Shown: piece after piece, positions 37,501 to 49,500 of the stretch
How positions within the stretch are numbered: position 1 is the stretch's first letter
How the letters are laid out: each line of letters opens with the position of its first letter
Assembly: GCA_014607495.2 (NCBI GenBank)
Contig: CP053148.1
Location: 14,322,001-14,386,000 of the forward strand
DNA from: Carposina sasakii
Taxonomy: Eukaryota > Arthropoda > Insecta > Lepidoptera > Carposinidae
Reading direction: 5' to 3'
Length of the DNA: 64,000 nucleotides
Position numbers and translations under genes: made by a program
Notes under the pieces: generated by a model
What the model was told of the DNA's origin: nothing
Database searches by the model: none
Seen by the model: the letters and a program-made list of their open reading frames with translations, nothing else

Positions 37501-40500
37501 TTATGTGCGTAAAATATGCTTCTATGCTGCTCTGGAAGTGAAAAAAAAAGTATAATACACGTACTACAGCTGCCTCTCTTCCCGGGCATACTGTACAAGT
37601 CAGTAGAGGGACAAGAGGGTCTTGGTGTTTTGTAGGCGATGGGCTGACCACCTGTCACTACTAACCGAACTTGTACATCTCAACTATACCCTCAAAATTG
37701 GTCAGAAGATGTGGTTCTATCGGCCCTTGGTGGTCTGCCTACCCCGTAAGGGATAGAGACGTGATTATATGTATGTATATGTAAACTAAGGTGCATAGCA
37801 TAATAGCTATACAAATACCAGTAAAACAAAATGGCGGATACTTGAGCATACATACGGATACAGCTGCGACCAAATAGCAATTTTGTGTAGCGTATTCGAC
37901 TGCTAGCATTGAACCGGCGCGGCCCCCTGATTACCTAATTTGCGATAGCAAAGTCGAAGCAGCACGATAGCGAAAAATTGAACAATATTCCTTTAAAATT
38001 CATTTTACGTACCCAAGTACGTATTAAGTACCTACTTAATATGAATTTGACAAGCAATCAGTGCAAGATAGGTAATGAGGAGGCGGTACAAGATTATCGT
38101 ACGTCCCAGCCCCACATCTATTAGATTTACCGCAATATATGACACATTTGAATACAGCATAGCTCGTTTGTAGGCGGCTCAACACCGAACAACACTGCCA
38201 AGGCCACGCCCCCGTCGACGTCTCCAGGTAGGAAGACGGAGCCGATCGGAGTGATCAGCTCCGCTGTGACCAACACGGCTGCCACTTCCACTGTCACCAG
38301 CGCCAGGTTTGTACAATCCATGGAAACGTTTGGTTTCTAAGCATGCCGACGTCAGCCTTATATCAGGACGCAAATAAACACAGGCGGTTGGTCTAGAAAA
38401 CCAAGATGACGCAAATACGTAGTCGCCGGCAGTGAGTGCGTTAGCGCAAGTTTACGTCAGGATAAGTTCAGTTGCAAGTCCAGGCTGCCATTCCACCAGA
38501 GATGTTCTGGGCTGCCTTTCAACAAATAGTTTCTTTGGATGATGGCGATGGTTTATATTATAATCGTAGTATACTACAGCAATAACTGTAGTAGTAGGTT
38601 GTATACTACTTTATCTATGTCAATAACTGTAGTAGTAGGTTGTATACTACTTTATCTATGTCACTGTATACAAAAAATGTTAGTTCCGAAATCAGGCATG
38701 GGTAGTTATTCCATGAAACGGACTATTACGCTGCTATGGATGCGTATGGTATCCGATCACATTCATTGACATCATGGACAAGCACGTCTCTGGTGGAAAA
38801 GGCAGCTGTTTAGCGAGCTTGTGTCAATTTTACTTTGGTTCAGTTTACTTGGCGCTACACTAAAGAAATGCCCTTGCAAAAGGGAATTTTAAATCTCTTA
38901 TGAAATTAACGGGACTATAGAGTCCCGGTCCTTTGAGAGGCGTGCATCGGGTCGTAGCCAAGATGTAGAGGCCCTTTTAAGAGAACTTTAATATGGATGT
39001 GGAGATACACATGGCGGATACCATCACCAATTTATTTTTGTGTTTTCTTTGCGATTCTCAAGATGACGGCGAATGCGAATTTTAATGCGAATGTTTATTT
39101 ATTTATTATTATAATAAAGAGGTATAGTACAAATTCTCATTAGTCTATGCCCTGCTGTTTCAACAGTTTGACTGCAGGAGTGGAGTCTCTTTTAACATAA
39201 TTTTTATTATTATTTGATGTAAGATAGGTGCTGAGCCATCATACCTTTATATTTTGAGCCACCAGAATTGTCTAATTTGAGATTACAATTTCACGTATAT
39301 AATCAGGAGAAACTTTGTTAAGTGCATTAATATGCCTGTACAACACGTTGCTTCAAGTAGCGGCATATCATAAAGTTCGGTTAAGGATAACGGAAATAAA
39401 TGAATATGTTTGATTATACATGATACCATATTTATAGGACACCAAATCTTACCACTAGACCACTACTGTAGCTGTTGGAGGTGTGACTAGGATTGCATAC
39501 GTATAAAAATTGGAGTCTATGCTGAGCGATATTCCTAAATAACTATAGCAAAATTTCAGACGCATTAATATTGTGTACTTACTAAAAAGTCTTGGAGCGA
39601 TACAATATGCGAGATCTTGAAACAAATATGTTTGTACTTATTAAGTTTTGTTATGAATATGAAAAAATATGTGTTTCATGTTTCCTACTTCTGCTATGAT
39701 TATGTGACAGCTACGCGTCCTGTGGGGTGAGCACGAACCTTTTTACGCGGCGTAACGCTAGCGACTCGCTAACAAAATCTATGAGAATTGACAGTTTGAT
39801 GATAGCGTTACGGACTATCGAGAGGTTCGTACTTACCCCTCTGAAATTAAAGGTAAAAAATATCATACAAGCAAACAATGAACTTCATGATTAGTAAATG
39901 CTAGATCTGTCTACTTACAATATCTCCTATTCAAGGTTGCTATTGAAGATAAATATATACTGTAACTACGTATTACTTCCATTACCCTCACAGTGTGGCG
40001 GTGACAACATCGGTGGTGCAGATGTCAACGCCGAAAACGACGTATCAAGAGTCGGTGATCACCAACACAGAGGCCATCGACACTAAACAAACGAAGAAGC
40101 GCAAAGCGGTTGCGCAAGCGCAGGCTGCCAATGCGCCGGTCGATTATGCGATACCACCCCCGGTAAATACTTACTTATATTTTAGTATAAGCTATACACA
40201 TTTTAATTTGACAGATATTCTATACATTTTGCTGTCATAAGTGATGTCGTAACATTACGCGCGGTTTATTATCTGAGTAGCACAGTAGCGGTATTAGTGA
40301 AACGAGGCGATTGAGGTATGTTCGCAACGTGGAAGCTATGGGATATAGGCGTGAGGTTATGTATGTATGTATTAGTGGGTTCGACCTTAGGGCACAAAGT
40401 CAACATCACTTGTCCGTGGTGCACCCTACGTAACTAAACAGAATTGAACTTGAACGTAATCGCAAATTTTGTTCATGGACCCAAGATTTCTTTTTGAGTA

Positions 40501-43500
40501 GAATAAGGTCAATCTCGACTTCAAGCTAGGTAGGAGATATAGCTAAAGCAGTCTATAATAGACTAATAATTTCTGACGGTTATTGTAACTTGCTAGAAAA
40601 TTCCTTATTAACTAATAGACGCGACTACGTCCGTGTGGACTGCAGAAAAAAACAAAATGTTGAAATTTTCTGCAATAAAAAATAGTTTATGTCCTTTCTC
40701 AGACTCTAGACTACCGGTGTTCCTAGCAAGTTTCTTTGAATCAATAGTTTTATTATGTTTTTATATTTAAGCAAGCGCGACAGGCACTGTCCCTATAGGT
40801 AGTTATCAAAATTTGCATATTTTTTTTATTTTCACAAGAAATTTTTCGACAGCCTCCTGAGCTTACCCACAACCTGAATGCCACTCAGGGTTGGGATCAC
40901 AGCCACGATGGACTTATGGAGTCGCAACATGACAAGGCTGTCAAAAAGGTAAATTAATATTATTGAAGCATTCAACCGGAGAGTTATCATATCGTAACCA
41001 TTGTAGTGACGCATGCGCGCCTTATACCGCGTCGGATAACAGCTCTGCGTGCAGGAACCCGAGGCGACCAGGCAGGGTCGCCATGTACGGAGAGTATTAG
41101 GAGTTGAAATAAAACAAACAACTGTTGAATTAAGACATTCTCATTTATTAAGATTATATTAGTTTAAATGACATAAAATGAGATAAGGCACTTATAATCG
41201 GCTATCGCGTAATACGTCGTTCTCAATCTTTGCAGGCTAAAACCGAAGTCGGTGACATCCCGCTCCCCCCACCTCATTTCTCAAATATACCTCCACCGCC
41301 GCCGGCGCATAGCCCTGCAGCTCTCCCCAGCCCAAGGTAATTTTTTTATTAAATTGATAGATAGAGATACTAACTGACAGGGGCGTTCTCTCGAGCGATG
41401 AACTAGCAACTTGATCTTTTTCTTCACATCTAACCGAGCTATGCTGAACGGAGTTGTAAGATCGTGATCCTGCAGTTCTCTCAACCCTGAGAATATATGT
41501 ATCTAAATGAAACGCTAATATTAAAAGTGTTTTTTTTTAACTTGTCAAGCGTTTTGTTTGACTACCGTCCATCCATGTTTTCACGGAAGAGATACTGAAG
41601 TCACTTTGTATGACAAATAGGCTGTTCTAAAACTATATCTGCTGTTAATTAAAATTCTATATATGCGTTATTCGAAAATATAATTATCTTGGGGAGTAAT
41701 CACTTTTTTACGCTCCGTAACGCCATCGCTCACAGGCAATATCTATGAAATTATACAATATTTTTATAATCCTTACGAACTGTCGAGACCTCTTGCCCCA
41801 ATGATTTATTTAAATTAGACTGTCTAAGGATTTAAAGGTCTCTGCCGTATTTGCAATTAAAATTTCCAACAAGGCTCCTCATTCGAGAAATGAGCTGTGT
41901 GCTTAGCCCTTAAAGGTTATTGAGTTACATATTAAGATTCTTCATGTATTTCACAGGCATTTACCTAGTCCCATGCCGGGCCCCAGTGGCATGAATCAAG
42001 GGTCAAATATAACAAGGTCACCTTCTTTACCTCTGGTACGTATAAATAAATAGATAAGAAGTATTCACACACTTCACAACACATTAACCAGTCCCACACT
42101 AAGATCCTTACTTAAGGTCTTGTGTCGTGTGTACTAAGCAATGGTCTATGAATACATAAAGCATCCGTATCTCGGAAACAAACATCAATTAATATTCTAA
42201 TAATACCGATATTCAACCCAGGACCTACGGCGCTGCGGGCTAGGTCACCAACATTGTTACCTACTGCGCCAATCTCCGTGAAACGTATATATACATCGTC
42301 TTCAGCCTATTGCAGTCCACTGCTGGACGTAGGCCTCCCCCAGGGCACGCCACAAGGCTACTGCCACAGGGGGTTTTGCCCATAGTCACCACACTGGGCA
42401 GGCGGGTTGAGATGTACAAGTTCGGTTAGTAGTGACAGGTAGTCAGCCCATCGCCTACAAAACACCAAGACCCTCTTGTCCCTCTACTGACTTGTAAAGT
42501 ATGCCCGGTCCCCTGATTACGTAAGAGTAATAGCAAAGCCGAAGCCGTGCGATCGCGATAATCTTGAGTGTGTGTGTGTGTTCTTGTGCTTGTGCGGGGT
42601 GCGGGAGGACGCCGAGCGCTCGTTGCGCGCACGCATACACTCGAGATTATCGCGATCGCGCGGCTTCGACTTTGCTATTGCTTTTTCGAAATCAGGGGTC
42701 GGGAAGAGAAGCAACTGTAGTATACGTTTTTTTTTTCACTCCCAGAGCAGCATAGAAGGATATATGAAACGTATATATACATACATACATACATACATAA
42801 TAATCACGCCTCTTTCCCGGAGGGGTAGGCAGAGATCACGGATCTCCATTTGCTACGATCCTGACACACCTCTTTCGCTTCATCTACTTTCATGACATTT
42901 TTCATGCACGCTCGTCGGTTTAGGGTACTCTTGACCTGACCTTTCTTTAGAATTTCACCAATTTGATCGGTGAAAGTCCGGCGAGGTCTTCCCCTTCCAA
43001 CCCTTCCATCCACTCTTCCGTTGTACACTTTCTTTGTCAGTCTACTTTCACTCATTCTCTCCACATGCCCAAACCACCTCAACATACCCTTCTCAATCTT
43101 CGTCACCACGTCCTCATTTATACCACACTTCTTTCTGATCACCTCATTTCTTATTCTATCTTTCAAAGTGACTCCACACATACTTCTCAATGCTCTCATT
43201 TCCACTGCATTCACTTGACTTTGATGTGGTTTCTGCCATACCCAACTTTCACTTCCATACATAAGAGTGCACCAAAACACCTCCATGAACAGCCAGACGT
43301 GCCGCTTGCGACACTTTCTGGCTACTCATAAAAGAATTAAGTGCCCCATTCACCCGGTTCCCAGCATTCACTCTCCTTGCAATATCTTTGTCATGCTTAC
43401 CATCCTTGTAAACAAAGTCCCCAGATACACGAACTCAGTCACTTGCTCCAATCTTTCTTCGCCAATCATTATTTTGCTCGCCATTACCTCATCCTTTTCA

Positions 43501-46500
43501 AAAACCATCACTTTCGTCTTACTTACATTCATCTTCATCCCTTTACTTTCAAATGATCCATGCATTTTTGTTACCATCTCCTGCAACTCCTCCTCCGAAG
43601 ACGCAAGCAAAACCAAGTCATCGGCATAGAGAAGGCATTTGACAAGTAACTCATTCATTCTTAGACCACAAACATCGTCTTTCAAACCTTGCAAACAACT
43701 GTCCATGAATAGATTGAATAGCCACGCTACACTGTGACGCTACACATCCCTGTCTAACACCCTTTTCGATGGTAAACCAGTCTGTGTAGGACCCGTTTAT
43801 TCTCACACAAGCACTTGAGTCCTCGTAGAGGGATTTCAGTGCCCGAATGAGAAGGCCACTCACTCCATACATAGACAGAACCTTCCAAAGTTCCTTCCTC
43901 ACAACTCTGTCATAAGCCTTCTCCAAATCGATGAAAGCGCAATAGACCTTCTGACTTTTCGCCAGAAACTTTTCGGCTATACATCGTAAGGAAAAGACTT
44001 GATCCGTACATCCCATGCCCTTTCGAAATCCCGCTTGTGCATCCCACACTTTCTGGTCGGTAACTTTCATAATCCTTTCAATCAACACTTTTGCATACAG
44101 CTTGCCAACAATGCTATATGTATATATGGTTCATTTATATTAATTACTGTGTTCTAGGCATTCCCTACAGATTAAGAAGATGTTGATTCGTCATTACTTA
44201 AGGTTGTGTTTTACAGATTACGCCGTCAGACATGTCGCTCTCTTCTCCACACATATTTCATCAGCCACAAAAGGTAACTTTAGTAATATTTAGTATGTAA
44301 TTACATAATAGATATTACGTAACAGATACCGCAGTCTCACAAAAAATGCAAATACCAACTCTTGAAGTCACATCAGTCAAAATTACCAGCTTTAGCTGCA
44401 AGCAAAAATTATATCTTATTTACCAGCTCCAACGGTATCTTTGCGCGCACACATAAAATTAGCTACGTCATCGACGAGCGCATTATGGTTGTCACTTGTA
44501 GATGCAAAGGTATTAACGGCAATGTAGCTAATCCGTGTGCTCGGGAGAACGAGCGGCAACCCTACTGATATTTTCTCCGCTGCTGGCACTGCACTTGCAA
44601 GTAGGCTAATATAGCGTGGCTTTAAACGAGTGACGACGTCGATGACGTTTTGCATGTGTGTGCGTATTTTCTGGTAGTCGTCGAGCTTACTATAGTCTGT
44701 ATGGGTGGCTAACGTGTAATCCTACACATCCCTCCTCCGTCCATCAGCTTACTACGAATATATGTAGTGACGACTACTGCATCTGACTTAAATATATAAA
44801 ATGACGAAAAAGTGTAAGAAATTAAATATTCTATGGACCATATTTTGATAGGCAACTCAGTAGATATTATATCCCCCTAATCGTAAATGTTTTTAACTAT
44901 AATGTTTTATTCAATAAACAAATGAGCGTCGTACATCAGGAATGGGATCTTAGGCTATAATTTGAGTATGTTTTCTGTGGTACCATTACCTCATATCGGT
45001 AAATGAGTTGTCCAGTTGGTAATTAATTTCCAACTATACAGGATGGTGACAATCAGACAAATATTGATAAGCTGACTTCAGAAGATGATTCTGAGTCGAA
45101 AACCACTGCAAAGTTTCTTACTCTTCTGAATGACTACCTAACGAAGTTTAGTGATAACTGACAGTTTAAGTAACTTATACATCGATATACATAATCTCAT
45201 TTATCTTATAATATCTATATAGTAAACTCATTCCGTGTTTATTGTTCTCACGATAAAAGTCACAGGTAGGTAGGTACTTTTAATATTTGATATAATACAA
45301 AATGTGTCCATTATAAGTAGCGTCACAAGTACGTATTCTTGTCCTGCGCCACTCTGGTCGTTGTGCTACCAAAACTTACCATTTAGATGGATCTATATTG
45401 CATCTCTTCATATGTCTTTTCGGAACATCTTTGTATCCGATGAGTTGCCCGCCGCGTTTCCCTTGCTTGCCCTCCTCCAGTTCAGAAAAGAAGATGCGCT
45501 TAGCCAATCTCTCCTCCGCCATACGAGACACATGACCGCACCACCGAAGCTGCCGACGCATTAAATAGGCCTCAATGCCACTTACATTGGCTCTTTGTAA
45601 TACTTCGGTATTACGCACTCGGTCGGACCATCTGATTCTCATGATGGATCGGAGGCACTTGAGATGGAATTGATCCAGAGTGCGTATGTGGCGACGGTAC
45701 ATGCACCACGCCTCGGAGGAATATAAGAGATTTGGCAGCACAACAGCCATGTACACTCTTATTTAAGCAACATATAATTACACTCCTTCTTCCTGCCCTG
45801 TTCCCAATAATTTGGGGTCGGTGCAATATGTAGGTACTCTTCTTTCATTCATCCCTATTATCCGTCATCTCGTTATTCTCATGTCTACCTCTTCCTCTAT
45901 AACCATCTTACTTCGGACACGGCTTAACGCAACATATAATTTCACGACTTAACACAATTATCTTCATCTTCATAAGCCTATTGCAGTCCACTACTGGACG
46001 TAGGCCTCCCCCTGCCATAGGGGGATTTTGTTACTAAAAAGTTCCACTATCTGTTTTTCGGCGGCTCCATCATTAGACCCTCGTTTCCTTTATATTATGT
46101 GTAGCTGACCAAAATTCTCTATAAAAATCTAAAAACGGACTACTCGTACCTTTTATATTTGAGGATATCCCTAGATTCCTTAGAGATTCCATCATCAGAT
46201 GTTATGTTTTATATGTAGGTGATCAAAACGCTCAGTAAAAGTATAAAAACATACTACATTTGCCTACAATATTCGAGGATTGCCCTCGATTTCTCCAAGA
46301 TCCCATCATCAGATCCTGATGTGGTGAATATGGGACCAACGTGGAAGTATACCATGAACAACTATAAAAAAAATTGAAGTCGGTTCATAAATGACGGAGT
46401 TCTGAGGTAACACATATAAAAAATATTAAAAAAGAACATACGGACGAATTGATAACCTATCTTTTTGAAGTCGGTTAAAAATAACTCAAATCTGTGTTCA

Positions 46501-49500
46501 TAATCATATGTACTAAAACTTTTAACTAAAATGTCGCCTTAAGCATCCCAAACGTGTGCAAAACACTTGCGTTAAAATTAAAATTCTTAGTTACATAACA
46601 CCGCACAAAAAGCCAATAAATATGCCCCTTACAAAGTTTGCAATGCACAAAACAGCTGTCTGCTACATTCGAATAAGGTCGATATTTGCTTTTGTTGTCG
46701 TGCACCCTTAACTGCGACTCAGTTACCTGCTTGCATCCCCAACTACCTGGGTACTATACTGGGTGAAAATAACATGTGGCGGCGAAGAGTTTCATTTGTG
46801 TCGGTTAGGAATTCAGTCTTGTCTCGGAAACGCGGCACCGGTAACGTCTCATTTGCCGTCTGTAAAAGTCTTCAATACGCGCATGATTAATGCAATAATT
46901 CCATTATAATTCACGGAATGAATTGTTTAGTGTGCTGGTAACTTGATGACTGAAGTTGGTTTTTATTTAGTTATGCTTGTTTTGCATCACGCGGATGCGC
47001 GGTTTATTTCGTGAAGACGTTATGGTAAGTTTTAGAATAATTGTAAACATTGTTATGGCAACATTAGTTTCGCTTATTCGAAGGTATTTTAGGAATATTT
47101 TCACACTTTGACAGATTCATGTAGTTATGTCAAAATACCCTACAATCTAATAGTAACAATTTAGATTTTGTACTTGAGTTGTTGTGGTTCGCAGTATACT
47201 TTTGTTTATCTTTTGAAAAGGATTGGTGAATGAACTCGCAGTATTGATAAATAAAAGTAACATTTTTAAAGTTATATTAATATACCAATAAAATGTACCA
47301 AAAGAAAAAAATGAAAAATAAGGCTACAATGTGTGGAACCAGATCGATGATGGACTATAATGTAGAGGTAAATAATGTAACTTATACGATTTTATTAAAT
47401 TGTCTAGTATCGTTTTATATTTAACATACGTACATGTACATACAACTGTGTACCTGAAATGTGATGGTAGCTAGAACTGCAGGATAAGGATAAGGAAATT
47501 TCCATAGCCACGTTTACGAGTAGCATAGCGGTGACAGAAGTTAATGATAATAAGTGACTAGTTGCTAGGTTTGCACGATCAGCACAGGACTATCTTAGGT
47601 ATTTCATACCATTCCAGTTTATTATGCCAAGCTAATGGATACATTTTGCGAAATCGGGGGCTATAGCAAATAGTCTTATTTACATTTTTACATACTGTTC
47701 TTAGTTATTCGTAAAACATATACATCTTATGTTAAAGCGAGGAGGGTCCAATTATGGATCGGATAAATGGACAGTGGAACTTTAAATAAGTAAGATATAA
47801 AAGTATGCCACTGCAAATTGGAAGAGGCATACCTCTTCCATACTACGCCATCCACTTCGCGGTCCCGTGCCTCCAGCATCCACTGTCTACCGGTGATGCT
47901 GACTTCCCTTTATTCCTAATTAACTTTGTTAATAAAACTTAATTAGGACGCGCATTTGCACGTACCTACAAACAGTTCACAACGAAAGTACATCTCACAA
48001 GGCACGAATTAACCTTAATGTTATTAAAAAATTAACAACTTCAGTGGGCAACTGTAAATTAGTTAAGTAATGTTTTTGTAATGCTATATCATATCACAAT
48101 ATTATAGTAGTTAATAAGGAGAGGTTTGAAAACATATTTTATGTTAAACTAAAGAGGCTTGAATATCACATCAGTGATGATTAGTGATCATACAAAAAGA
48201 ATAGAATGAAATAAATCGAATATCTTTATACAGGTGTTTTTTGGACGTCAACGTTCCCGAATACTACGGAATCTCCTTATCATCTCGACCATTTTACTCT
48301 ATGGAAGCATACCTGGGAAGTGTCTGGTTCCCAAGATATTAGGATTCAAAATTGTGTAAATAGACTTAGTAGTTTTTGCAAAAAATGCACATACAGGATG
48401 ATTTTTGGTCGTCAACGTTCCCGAAAACTACGGAATCTCCTCATCATCACGATCATTTTTCTCCATGGAAGCATACCTGGGAAGTGTCTGGTTTCCAAAA
48501 TATTAGGGTCCAAAGTTAAGTAAATAGACTGCGTTTTTCTGCATAAATGCACATACTCGTAAACGCGCGTAGTAGGATTTTTTCACGAAAAATAATTAAT
48601 ATCTGTCTATAAAAAAACTGACATAAACACTAGACACTATAAATTTCGCACGATCAAGGAATTTAAATTTTTTTTTCAAAAAAAAATTTTTTTTTCCAGC
48701 ATTTTTTTTGGCATAAATTTACTTTATTTCATGTATAGAGTACGTACCCTTCGTTAAAGGTGGCCACAAAAAAACATCCTGTATACACGTGTAGCAAGAT
48801 TTTTCTGGAGGAATAATTAAGCTCTCTATAAAAAAAAAACTAACATAAATACTGGACACTATAAATTTCGACCTTTCGTTTTTGGCATTAACATACTTTA
48901 TTCAATGTATATAGAATATGTACCCTTCGTAAAGATGGCAACGAAAAAACACCCTGCATAGTTATATAAATCTTCTAATCGTGTGTTTGTAATTGAACTC
49001 CTGAATTTTTTTGTGTGTGTTCAAGTGGGTTCGAGAATTGTTTAGAATCTAAACTTTAGATTCACAATTCGGTCAACTAGAACAAGTTTTTCTGCAGTCC
49101 ACGTGAATTGAGTCGCGTGCGTCCACTACTGTATTCATATAAAGTGACGAAATAAAAATAATATTTTACGTATGCATGAATGCGGATGGTTATAAAAGAA
49201 GAGGCAGGACCTTACAAGTGATGGCGGTGTGACAAAGATATCCTCTGAAGTGGGCAACGAAATGACGGATAATAGGTGTGAATGGAAAAAGAGGACATAT
49301 TGCGCCGACCCCTAATTAAAGGGAACAGGGTACGAAGATGACGTAGTGCTAGATTAGGCAAGGAGCTTTAAAAGTCTTTTTAAAAATTGACGTGTCTGAG
49401 TATGTTACGTGTTGTAATTTAAAATGTTACGACCATTGCGATATATTTTAAATAGAAACTTGGAAAGAAAATGTAATAACGTTTGCAGCTAACTTTTGAA

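Noticed and set aside
42963..43629. Plus-strand frames of 120-122 codons
   Set aside because: They are antisense shadows of the minus-strand LINE reverse transcriptase.
44362..44655. Overlapping 68- and 79-codon frames on both strands after exon 14
   Set aside because: No splice context or motif; exon 14 joins well-supported downstream exons without them.
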